From NCBI GenBank assembly GCA_001800515.1, contig MGVN01000226.1:6430-29699 (forward strand): DNA of 23,270 bases, read 5' to 3'. The stretch is from Elusimicrobia bacterium RIFOXYB2_FULL_49_7 (GTDB taxonomy: Bacteria > Fibrobacterota > OXYB2-FULL-49-7). The position numbers and the translations under genes are program-made. Within the stretch, counting starts at the first letter, position 1. The number at the start of each line of letters is the position of its first letter. Of this stretch, positions 1-7,904 are shown piece after piece. The notes under the pieces are model-generated. The model made no database searches, was not told the DNA's origin, and saw only the letters and a list, made by a program, of their open reading frames with translations.

Positions 1-3000
1 AGACTCATCTGCGCCCATATCCCAATTACCATATTCACGAGTCTCTTCGTCGATATCCGTATTGAAAACGGCGCTCAGATTAATCCCACTATTTAATCCA
101 TCTGCCCCACCCTTTAAATGAAGGTCTTCGTTATCGCTGATAATGCTCTCAAATTGGTCAGCCGCAATTTTCAGCTTGAAAGAATGAGTTCCCTGCGCCG
201 AAGAGTCAGAACTGAGATTATAATCCGTCTCACCAAAGGCAGATAGAGGCTTAAAATCTCCATATCCACAGTTCATGACGATGTTGTTTTTGACCTTAGT
301 ACCGCTGCTGTTTCCGTCAGTCTTGTAAATACCGTATTCGGCCACTGAATAAATGGTATTGTTATAAATCTCTATCCCGCTCAGCCAGCCATTGCTGTCA
401 TAGATACCATGGCCGCTGACGCTCTGGATGATGTTGTTGTACACCTTGGCTTGGCTGCAACTAATAGTGATGGCGGCTGAACCATTACCTGCAACATCCT
501 GATATATAAGATTATTTCGGACGGTCACATGATCAGAAAGGATACCGATACCCGGCGGCATATACCCGCTGCCGCCATAGCCGGTCACCTTAAACCCTTC
601 CACAATCGTATAAGGGGTTTGGATGAGAATAGCCGGAGAAGCAGTAGAGGGATTAATGGTAACCCCGTTGCTCGTTCGAGTTCCTTGATGTCTGGCCGTT
701 GAGGCAACTGTGAGCCAGAAGTAATTATTCGCATCGGTCATGGAACCGTTTAGGATAACGCTTTCTGTGAAAACTCCATCATTGTAACAAACACCCTTTT
801 CAATGCCACCACGGGTCACCAAATCGCCACCACGGTCGCTTTTCCAGGCAGTAATGGTGTTATAAGCCCGTTCTATCCGGAATGAAGTCCCTGTATTAGA
901 GATGGAAAGGGGGCTTTGCAGAGCAACAGCTTGGTCAGACACTCTTACCTTGATATAACCAGTGTCAGGAGTTCCGGATGGGTCTAAAATCAGCCTATCC
1001 CCCTCCCCTATGTTGGCCGGTAAAGAAGAAGTGAAAGTCACCTGGTCTTTTATACCGTTGGTAGTACCGCTACCCGAATTATAAAGAGAACCTATTGCAG
1101 TGCCAATGGAACGTACAACCATGTTTGGTTCCTCTTCTATCATGTATTGGCCAGAGCGAACACTATAACGATACTGTACACGCCTAGAAGGAAAACGGGC
1201 AACAATATCGTAAACCCCTTCCGTATGCGAAGCATAATGCAAGCCCGTTCTATCAACTGAGATATTATCTGTCTGGCCCGAGGAAATGTAACTGGAATAA
1301 ACCAAATGGCTTTCGTCCCCGGCATACCCTGCGTCATAGAGCCCGATAAATCCACCGATACCTTTCATGTTGCTGTATCCATTTCCATATTTGTGGGCCG
1401 TTCCGAGCAGGTTCACGAAATAATGATAGGTACCGGTATAGGTATTGTGGAAAAGTTGGTTCGGTCTTAGGGAACTCATATCACAAAAGAAAAGGTCATC
1501 CCGCAGATCGTTATCATAATCCCCGATGGCTGTTCCCATCATATTCTGAGTGGAAAAAGCATCTATCACTTCAAAATGAATGGGGGTAACGGGCCAAGTG
1601 GTCGACCTTGTATTCAAATAGACAACGGAATACCCATTGCCAGTTGCTTGAAGAATATCCGGTTCCCGGTCTATTGACCCATTAAAATGAAAAAACTTGG
1701 CACCTCGGATATTGGGCAAATCAATAAGTCCACAAGTAGTTGAGACATCCGTGAATGTCCCATTCTTCATGTTACGGTAAAGACGATCTCCATATAGCAG
1801 TTCCGGATAGCCGTCCTTGTCCAAATCCATGAAGTCGTAGGCAAGAAATGTCCCCCCCGGATTGGGGAAAGAATCTCTGAATAAAACAGCTGTATCCGGA
1901 TAATAATACTTTCCGTTTGTTCCCTTTCGAAATTTCTTTAACGCGGTATTGGTATTTATCCAAAGATCATTAGCACCTGAAATGGCTCTGACAATACTAA
2001 TTGACATGCCGGGAATATTGCTGGCTGGGTCGATTATAGAATCCGTAACATCAACAAAAGGGATGGTCGGATCCGTCTCTGAAACATTTTGAAATATTCT
2101 AATGTCCCCGGCAAAACAACGAGGAAAACCGTCTTCTGAATCACAGCCCGCCCCTCCATAAACATTAATCAGTGCAATATCCAGCCTGGAGTCGCCAATA
2201 ATATCACCTATGGAAGCACCATAAGTTGACCCATTATAGGTATAGAAGCTGGGAGTTATTATCCGGTCAAAGCCACTGCTGCTGCCCCGGTTGCGGTAAA
2301 GTACGCTTGGGGCGGCAAACAAGTCGGCCGATCCGTAATTGGTCACAAAGATATCATCCCATCCGTCGTCGTTATAGTCAAAAAAGATGGATTGCGTGGT
2401 CGTATAAATGTCTTGTTCATCAAACCAGGTACCGTTCTGATAATTGATATTCTTTTTCACAAAGGACGTTCCGTTATTCTCATATAATACGTCTTTATTG
2501 ATGAAGGAGGCATCATTGCAAACATAAAGATTCTTTTTATACTTGAAAGCAATTGAATCAGCCTTGTAATTGTTAATCACATTGCCGAAAGCGGCTGAAA
2601 ACGAATGGTATTTATCATCGCCGATACCCATACCGGCGGTATTATCTTCAAATCGTTGCGGAAAACTAACTATAGTTTGGCCAGTTTGTTGGTAGCTTTG
2701 GGCTGTTTCGAAGGAAGAAAACACACCGATAATAGTATCCTGTCCTTTACGCAGGAGAAAAGCCATACCAGATGGTTTGAAAATGGAGTCATCTTCCAAA
2801 ACAATGCGGCTGTTTGGGATATAGATGAAATGACCGTTCAGTCTAACCCGTGTATTCCGACGAAACTTGAATAGGATATCATGCAAATTCTTGTTATGAT
2901 TATAATTAACCTCGTAATAAATCGAAGTGTCGAGCTTCGGCATGAAAACCAATTCATCCGCATCCTCAGCTACTGTCGACAAGGCAGCATCAATATCTTC

Positions 3001-4872
3001 ATCGATTTTGTAAAGTCCGTGCAATGTTTCGCTGGAATAATTGATATGGAATGCATACGGTCCGGTAAATATAGCTGTTGAGGGGAACAGGATACCGTAG
3101 TCACTAAAGTTAATAGTTACCCCGGTATCCAAGACCAGTGTATCCCCTGCCCCAACAGTCACAAAATCCCACAGAGTGTATTTCGAGGTGTCTGTATTGG
3201 CCCAGGCCGCCCACCGGCGATTGCCACGGAGAATAATACGGTGATATTGCATCTCGGAATCCGGATTGTTGCAGAGATCTACCGCTTGTTTGATTGAGCG
3301 GAAATGCGCCGGGATAATAAACGGTGAATGTTTATATTCTATAGCGAGTTGTAAAAGGGCTGTTGTATCTTCACGTAACATACCATATTTTATTTTCTCC
3401 GTGTTATTGTTGCCGATAAAACATCCTCCATTATGATTATCAACCATATACCAACAACTATCCCTATCATCCCATCCAACAATGTTTATCATATGTCCAT
3501 TGCCACTAGCGTTTACATGATAACGAGGTCCCAAAAATATTGGTTCATTCTCACATCCTGTGTATCTCCATTCATTATAATAGGGATAAGATATGATCAT
3601 ATACATGTCACCGGCATTAATTGTAAGGTTTCTATCAAGAAATAATGTTTCTGGAGATACCACAGTCTGTATTTTTGCATATTCTCCTGTAGATATTATC
3701 TGTACTCCACAAATCAATGCCATATCCAGTCCGAATTGGGCCGATGTATCAATGAGCATGTTCTGCGATGAATAGGTTGCATGAGTAAGTCGCCCTCTTA
3801 TAGCTGATGAAACGTTTGCCAATGACCCATTCGCAGTAATTGCCCCAGTCATATATTTCGATAATATTATATTTCCATTTACATTTGTATATGAATCGAA
3901 TGTCATACTTGTTCTTTTGATGGCCGAAATAATGCTATCGCCAATCTTAGCATAATCCGTACTGGCACATGGCGAGATATCAACTTTGTTATATCCTGGC
4001 GTTATATTATTATCAGTATCAATTTCAAATTTAACCGAATCTGGTGAAACACCTACACGAATTAATACCAATGTCATCCCATCAACAATTGGTGGTGTTG
4101 TTCCAGAAGGATATAAAGTAAAATTTGTCACTCCTGCAATCGTTCCACCTACTCTTCCACCAAGATGTAATTGCAAGGTAATCGCACCATAATTATATAC
4201 ATATTCTTTAATCTTTTCTACTGGGCTCCAATATGGCACTTGGCATGTAGAGTCCGCTTTGTCAATGAATAAATATCTAGTATAATTCGTGTCGTTAATA
4301 ACACTCAACGCTCCCGCACATGATTCACTGCAACCTCCGTTGCAACAATTTAATGGATATATATAATTATCGTAAAAACCGTGTTGATAAAGTACGATGT
4401 TTTTAGAATACAAAATACTGCCACTACATTTACCACCATTAATGCTATCAATAAGCTGTTTTTTAGAGACATCAATTAAATCAACATTTGAATTAAATAA
4501 TCGTCCGGCTCTATTTATTGCACATTCTACTGCAATCGTTGCGGCTGATGCCCAACATATATCTCCACATGAGGGTATGCCGGTTGGCCAGTGTCTTTGG
4601 GTTGATTCTGGAAATGTAACCGGTAACGGCCCAGATGAAAATTCTTTCATTAAAGGCGTGATATTCTTATTCAGCGATAGAATACTATCATATCTTTCAT
4701 TCAATCTGATATATGTATTGACATCATAGAAAGTCCTTGGAACGGTATTTAGTTGCTCTTCTATTTCGTTCTCCGTCAATTGGTTTGCTTGATCAATCGT
4801 TAAATAGCTGATATTGGAGTGGGCTGCTATGAATGTTGCGAAAATTAAATTAATTATAATTATAGCAACCAT
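1..4872 (-). CDS. Giant secreted protein: split papain-like peptidase, FG-GAP/VCBS repeats, beta-helix (3' end outside window)
   Basis: Translating down from the ATG at 4872 gives 1624 codons with no stop, ending exactly at base 1, so the C-terminus lies beyond the window. Residues 1-17 form a signal peptide. A papain-family (C1A-like) domain follows: SCGDICWASA with probable nucleophile C106 before W107, the family hallmark CCNGGC at 176-181, histidine H460 in GHMINIVGWDD, and probable asparagine N479 in VDNHNGG. About 200 extra residues separate the two halves of the catalytic domain. Calcium-binding-like FG-GAP/VCBS motifs start near D832 (DYNDDGWDD), about 890 (degenerate), D1016 (DLDKDGYPE) and D1118 (DYDNDLRDD). 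From about 1340 to 1620 there are beta-helix rungs with NNTIYS/NNIV motifs, closing with NWDMGADES. It is probably exported and surface-attached. The LRR gene ends 13 bases upstream, so the two are likely cotranscribed. Peptidase activity is inferred from motifs, and a sorting tail may exist off the edge. Confidence 0.85.
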   Translation of the reverse strand, partial: MVAIIIINLIFATFIAAHSNISYLTIDQANQLTENEIEEQLNTVPRTFYDVNTYIRLNERYDSILSLNKNITPLMKEFSSGPLPVTFPESTQRHWPTGIPSCGDICWASAATIAVECAINRAGRLFNSNVDLIDVSKKQLIDSINGGKCSGSILYSKNIVLYQHGFYDNYIYPLNCCNGGCSESCAGALSVINDTNYTRYLFIDKADSTCQVPYWSPVEKIKEYVYNYGAITLQLHLGGRVGGTIAGVTNFTLYPSGTTPPIVDGMTLVLIRVGVSPDSVKFEIDTDNNITPGYNKVDISPCASTDYAKIGDSIISAIKRTSMTFDSYTNVNGNIILSKYMTGAITANGSLANVSSAIRGRLTHATYSSQNMLIDTSAQFGLDMALICGVQIISTGEYAKIQTVVSPETLFLDRNLTINAGDMYMIISYPYYNEWRYTGCENEPIFLGPRYHVNASGNGHMINIVGWDDRDSCWYMVDNHNGGCFIGNNNTEKIKYGMLREDTTALLQLAIEYKHSPFIIPAHFRSIKQAVDLCNNPDSEMQYHRIILRGNRRWAAWANTDTSKYTLWDFVTVGAGDTLVLDTGVTINFSDYGILFPSTAIFTGPYAFHINYSSETLHGLYKIDEDIDAALSTVAEDADELVFMPKLDTSIYYEVNYNHNKNLHDILFKFRRNTRVRLNGHFIYIPNSRIVLEDDSIFKPSGMAFLLRKGQDTIIGVFSSFETAQSYQQTGQTIVSFPQRFEDNTAGMGIGDDKYHSFSAAFGNVINNYKADSIAFKYKKNLYVCNDASFINKDVLYENNGTSFVKKNINYQNGTWFDEQDIYTTTQSIFFDYNDDGWDDIFVTNYGSADLFAAPSVLYRNRGSSSGFDRIITPSFYTYNGSTYGASIGDIIGDSRLDIALINVYGGAGCDSEDGFPRCFAGDIRIFQNVSETDPTIPFVDVTDSIIDPASNIPGMSISIVRAISGANDLWINTNTALKKFRKGTNGKYYYPDTAVLFRDSFPNPGGTFLAYDFMDLDKDGYPELLYGDRLYRNMKNGTFTDVSTTCGLIDLPNIRGAKFFHFNGSIDREPDILQATGNGYSVVYLNTRSTTWPVTPIHFEVIDAFSTQNMMGTAIGDYDNDLRDDLFFCDMSSLRPNQLFHNTYTGTYHYFVNLLGTAHKYGNGYSNMKGIGGFIGLYDAGYAGDESHLVYSSYISSGQTDNISVDRTGLHYASHTEGVYDIVARFPSRRVQYRYSVRSGQYMIEEEPNMVVRSIGTAIGSLYNSGSGTTNGIKDQVTFTSSLPANIGEGDRLILDPSGTPDTGYIKVRVSDQAVALQSPLSISNTGTSFRIERAYNTITAWKSDRGGDLVTRGGIEKGVCYNDGVFTESVILNGSMTDANNYFWLTVASTARHQGTRTSNGVTINPSTASPAILIQTPYTIVEGFKVTGYGGSGYMPPGIGILSDHVTVRNNLIYQDVAGNGSAAITISCSQAKVYNNIIQSVSGHGIYDSNGWLSGIEIYNNTIYSVAEYGIYKTDGNSSGTKVKNNIVMNCGYGDFKPLSAFGETDYNLSSDSSAQGTHSFKLKIAADQFESIISDNEDLHLKGGADGLNSGINLSAVFNTDIDEETREYGNWDMGADES

Positions 4873-4885
4873 AAATATGGTCTTA

Positions 4886-5728
4886 TTATTGTAAATACAC
4901 GACGTGTCTTGTTAACATGCCTGACGAAGCCTTGACTTTAATAACGTAAATACCAGCGGTTGCATTCTTCGGCACCCATTGCATTTGATGACAATTAACG
5001 TTTTCCATACTATGGATTAATTGCCCTTTAGCATTATATACCCGAAGAGAATGGATAACTTGATTATTTGCAGAAATAATTGTTTTATCCGAAAAAGGAT
5101 TAGGCGATATTATTAGTTCCACATTTTTTGCAACGAAACTTGTCTCTTCTGCCTTTGCACACCTCTGGCTTGGCATCCAAAAACCGGATCCCGACAATTC
5201 ATTGTCATGCGAGTAAATATACATCCAGGTTTGCAAATCTATACTCATCCAATTGGTTTCACAAAGATAATTTCCGCCAACAATAAACATGACAATATTA
5301 TTCAACATCAGCAAACTCTCAGGCAGTGTATCCACCTCATTATAATAAATCGACAAATATTCCAAATTACCTAATTTGCCAATGGAATCAGGTAAAACAG
5401 TAAGTTTATTAAAATCGAGATATAACACAATCAATTTTGACAAATTGCAAACAGCTTCTGGTAATTCTGATATTTTGGCTGATGATATGTCGAACGCTTG
5501 TAATTCAGTTAAAGCTGTAATTTCTGAAGGAATATGTTTAAAATTAGTATCTCGTATATAGAGTTGATTGATACGCCCTTCCGAATTAGTCTGGGTAGCG
5601 GTTTCTACCGAAATATCATACAATCCATTTGAATCCAATATCGCCCGCACAGCTATTGAATCCGACAAATAACTCCCCTGCGCGAAAGTCATTGTAACTA
5701 ATACGAACAATCCAATTAATAACTTCAT
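4886..5728 (-). CDS. Secreted leucine-rich-repeat protein with T9SS C-terminal sorting domain
   Basis: This 280-residue protein starts with a signal peptide (about 1-17, ending near TFAQG). Residues 53-155 hold four or five leucine-rich repeats with the pattern LxxLxxLxxxxNxLxxLP, for example around LYLDFNKLTVLPDSIGKL. A linker with cysteines at 156 and 190 follows. Residues 204-280 match the type A T9SS sorting domain: it opens ISPNPFSDKTII, has VYNAKGQLIHS in the middle and GIYVIKV near the end. In that family the tail directs outer-membrane translocation and is cleaved or lipid-anchored. LRR domains usually bind proteins, so a partner or adhesion role is inferred. It is first in a pair with the giant peptidase-like gene, which starts 13 bases downstream. 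The gene is markedly AT-rich compared with the central region. The start is fixed by the signal peptide; AGAGG abuts the ATG, which is not a well-spaced ribosome site. Confidence 0.9.
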   Translation of the reverse strand: MKLLIGLFVLVTMTFAQGSYLSDSIAVRAILDSNGLYDISVETATQTNSEGRINQLYIRDTNFKHIPSEITALTELQAFDISSAKISELPEAVCNLSKLIVLYLDFNKLTVLPDSIGKLGNLEYLSIYYNEVDTLPESLLMLNNIVMFIVGGNYLCETNWMSIDLQTWMYIYSHDNELSGSGFWMPSQRCAKAEETSFVAKNVELIISPNPFSDKTIISANNQVIHSLRVYNAKGQLIHSMENVNCHQMQWVPKNATAGIYVIKVKASSGMLTRHVVYLQ

Positions 5729-5757
5729 CCTCTTTCACGCCTTCAACACATCCATGT

Positions 5758-5868
5758 TCAGGCGGCCATCCGCCCATTCAATCGGGCCAGCAGCCCGGGC
5801 TCGGCCGGACGAAGTTCCTGTTTACTTTCCGGGCAAACCAGGATATCAAGAAGCGCTTGTGCCACCAT
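5758..5868 (-). pseudogene. Truncated Trm112-like (UPF0434-type) small protein
   Basis: An ATG at 5868, preceded by a well-placed AAGGGA, opens a 36-codon frame. It starts MVAQALLDILVCPESK, continues QELRPAEPGLLARLN and stops at TGA 5758-5760. The LLDILVCPE...KQEL block followed by xLxxRLN matches the N-terminal half of bacterial Trm112-like/UPF0434 proteins. These are usually about 55-80 residues long and carry a second block, a YPIRDxIPVLL-type segment, that is absent here. The next 30 bases run straight into the LRR gene and contain no trace of it. GC content is high through this frame and drops just past its end. Trm112 proteins activate methyltransferases in archaea and eukaryotes; the role of the bacterial versions is poorly defined. 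I read this as a gene truncated by an insertion or deletion. A functional microprotein is possible because the start signals are intact. Confidence 0.6.
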
Positions 5869-5970
5869 GTTTTCCCTTATAATAATGATACCTTAAATAT
5901 AATTAATTTTACACCCCTTTTACTCGGGCATTATCATTAATCTATTTTATGGTTAACAAAGGAGCATGTG

Positions 5971-6897
5971 ATGGCAAATGAAACAATTTTCAAACGATAT
6001 GACGGTAATCCAATCATAAAACCCGAAGAGGTGGCGCATGCGAATAGTATTTTCAACTGCGCAATCGTAAGATACGGCAAAGGATACGCGGGAGTATTTC
6101 GTGTTGACACCACGAGACTTCTCAGCGAGCTTCATGTCGGGTTCAGTGAGGATGCGATTCACTGGAAGATACAGGATCAGCAGATAGAAATGAAGGGAGA
6201 AACCTCGGCGAACTATAAGACCGCATCCTGCTATGACCCAAGAATCGTTGAGATTGACGGAACCTATTACATCACCTGGTGCTATTATCCCGTAGGGATA
6301 GCCTGCCATATCGGCATTGCGACGACGAAAGATTTCAAACGGTTCACGCAGATGACCCAAATCATGCTTCCGTACAACAGAAATGCCGTACTCTTTCCCG
6401 CAAAAGTAAACGGGAAATTCGCCTGTCTAAACAGACCCTCCGATCCCTTTCATACTGCTTTTGGAGAAGTGTTTTATTGCGAAAGCAAGGACATGATCCA
6501 TTGGGGTAATCATCAATTTGTTTTTGGCGCCACGTCCGGCTGGCAAAGGTCTAAAGTCGGGCCCGGGCCGGCTCCCATCAAAATAAAAGAAGGGTGGCTT
6601 TTGATTTATCACGGCGTACGCATCACCTGCAGCGGTTATGTCTATTGTATGGGCGGCGCTATTCTGGATGGAAATAAACCGTGGAAAACACGTTATCGTT
6701 CGAAGGAATATCTGCTTGCACCGACGACGCCCTATGAGATGATCGGTGATGTTCCGAATGTCGTTTTCCCGACCTCACTTCTACATGACAAAAAGACGAA
6801 TAAATTAAGCGTTTATTACGGTTGCGCTGATACCGTGGTAGGTCTTGCAACAGCGGACATGGACGAGCTGGTAAAATTTATTAAGAAAACCAGTTAA
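5971..6897 (+). CDS. Glycoside hydrolase family 130 protein (beta-mannoside phosphorylase/hydrolase family)
   Basis: This 308-residue protein covers the full five-bladed propeller of GH130. Family-typical segments are RYDGNPII (9-16), YDPRIVEIDGTYY with D89 (88-100), KVGPGPAPI (195-203), LLIYHG (210-215), NVVFPTS (263-269) and YYGCADT with a following GLATA (282-295). GH130 enzymes act on beta-mannosidic linkages, mostly by reversible phosphorolysis giving mannose 1-phosphate. The exact substrate cannot be read from the sequence. There is no signal peptide, so it is cytoplasmic. The start chosen is ATG 5971, six bases after AAAGGAG (5958-5964). The in-frame GTG at 5968 is too close to that site, and the ATG at 5966 is out of frame. 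It stands alone, divergent from the Trm112-like remnant and convergent with accA, with no sugar transporter or other glycosidase beside it. Confidence 0.88.
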   Translation: MANETIFKRYDGNPIIKPEEVAHANSIFNCAIVRYGKGYAGVFRVDTTRLLSELHVGFSEDAIHWKIQDQQIEMKGETSANYKTASCYDPRIVEIDGTYYITWCYYPVGIACHIGIATTKDFKRFTQMTQIMLPYNRNAVLFPAKVNGKFACLNRPSDPFHTAFGEVFYCESKDMIHWGNHQFVFGATSGWQRSKVGPGPAPIKIKEGWLLIYHGVRITCSGYVYCMGGAILDGNKPWKTRYRSKEYLLAPTTPYEMIGDVPNVVFPTSLLHDKKTNKLSVYYGCADTVVGLATADMDELVKFIKKTS

Positions 6898-6908
6898 GGA
6901 AAATCTTT

Positions 6909-7883
6909 TTATTCCGAAAACCGGCCCATGCTGTAATATTTTTCCAGCCGGTTTTTCACCAGCGTCTCGGACGGAATCAGACCGAGTTCATCCAAATGGC
7001 GGATGAGATGGCTTTTCACCGTAGCGATCATTTCCTTGGGGTTCCGATGGGCGCCGCCCAACGGTTCCGGCACGATTTCATCGATTAAATTATGCTCCTT
7101 GAGTTTGTCCGCAGTCAGATGCATACGGTCCGCCATATCCGGCGCCTTGGCCCGATCAGACCAGAGAATGGCCGCACATCCTTCCGGTGAGATGACGCAA
7201 TACCAGGCATTTTCACACATCAGCACCCGGTCCCCGACGCCGATACCAAGCGCACCGCCTGACGCGCCTTCGCCGATAATGATGACAATAATAGGCACTT
7301 TAAGCACGGCCATATCGCGCAGGTTCCGGGCAATGGCCTCTGCCTGACCCCGCTCTTCAGCCCCGATCCCACAATAAGCGCCTGGCGTATCGACAAAACA
7401 GATGACCGGGCGGTTGAACTTTTCAGCCATCTGCATGACACGCATGGCCTTGCGGTAACCTTCCGGGTTCGGCATGCCGAAATTGCGGCGGATGTTTTCT
7501 TTAACATCCCGCCCCTTCTGCTGACCCACGAAAAAGACGGATCGGCCATCAATTTTTCCCATACCGGATATCATGGCTGCATCATCTGCAAAGGCACGGT
7601 CGCCATGCATCTCGACCCAATCGGTGAGGATGCCGTTGACATAATCCAAGGTATAAGGCCGACGGGGATGCCGGGCAACCTGGACCCGATTCCAGGGGGT
7701 CATCTTGCCGTAGATTTCCTTCTGAAGCCTCTCAAGTTTGTTCTCGAGCTTAACGATTTCTTCCTGAAATTCCAGGTTCTCATTGCTGGTAAAGGACTTC
7801 ATATCTTCAATCTTGCGGGCCAATTCAATAACCGGTTTTTCGAATTCCAGCACAGGGCCAATGAGTAGTTCGCTTGTTTCCAT
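6909..7883 (-). CDS. accA: Acetyl-CoA carboxylase carboxyltransferase subunit alpha
   Basis: At 324 residues it matches the usual AccA length of about 320. The N-terminal helical part (roughly 1-60) carries the LENKLERLQKEIYGKMTPW segment. The crotonase-fold core has PYTLDYV, HGDRAFADD, FVDTPGAYCGIGAEERGQAE, GEGASGGALGIGVGDRV and ENAWYCVISPEGCAAILW, all AccA hallmarks. With AccD it moves the carboxyl group from biotin-BCCP to acetyl-CoA to make malonyl-CoA, the first step of fatty-acid synthesis in the cytoplasm. AccD, AccB and AccC are not in this window. A GGGAGG box about eight bases before the ATG supports the start. It is last in the minus-strand series, 21 bases after the GT2 fusion gene, so membrane lipid synthesis is probably coexpressed with envelope glycan genes. 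Confidence 0.97.
   Translation of the reverse strand: METSELLIGPVLEFEKPVIELARKIEDMKSFTSNENLEFQEEIVKLENKLERLQKEIYGKMTPWNRVQVARHPRRPYTLDYVNGILTDWVEMHGDRAFADDAAMISGMGKIDGRSVFFVGQQKGRDVKENIRRNFGMPNPEGYRKAMRVMQMAEKFNRPVICFVDTPGAYCGIGAEERGQAEAIARNLRDMAVLKVPIIVIIIGEGASGGALGIGVGDRVLMCENAWYCVISPEGCAAILWSDRAKAPDMADRMHLTADKLKEHNLIDEIVPEPLGGAHRNPKEMIATVKSHLIRHLDELGLIPSETLVKNRLEKYYSMGRFSE
6917..6955. terminator. Possible hairpin terminator between GH130 and accA
   Basis: AAAACCGGC (6917-6925) and GCCGGTTTT (6947-6955) form a perfect 9-bp inverted repeat with a 21-base loop. One further T follows on the plus strand. It lies 20 bases after the GH130 stop and inside the last codons of accA, so it could end GH130 transcription. 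The long loop and short U-run make it a weak intrinsic terminator, and chance within coding sequence is possible. Confidence 0.35.
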
Positions 7884-7904
7884 ATTGATCGCCTCCCAGA
7901 AATA

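Noticed and set aside
4397..4729. 110-codon plus-strand frame
   Set aside because: Antisense to the peptidase-like domain, which has catalytic motifs in exactly this stretch.
1..4872. Possible gene decay, because only short complete frames start and stop in this region
   Set aside because: The minus-strand frame from the ATG at 4872 is open for all 1624 codons to base 1. It simply has no stop inside the window, and its domains are continuous.
5966..5973. GTG 5968 or ATG 5966 as start of the GH130 gene
   Set aside because: ATG 5966 is out of frame and GTG 5968 is only three bases from the AAAGGAG box; ATG 5971 has better spacing.
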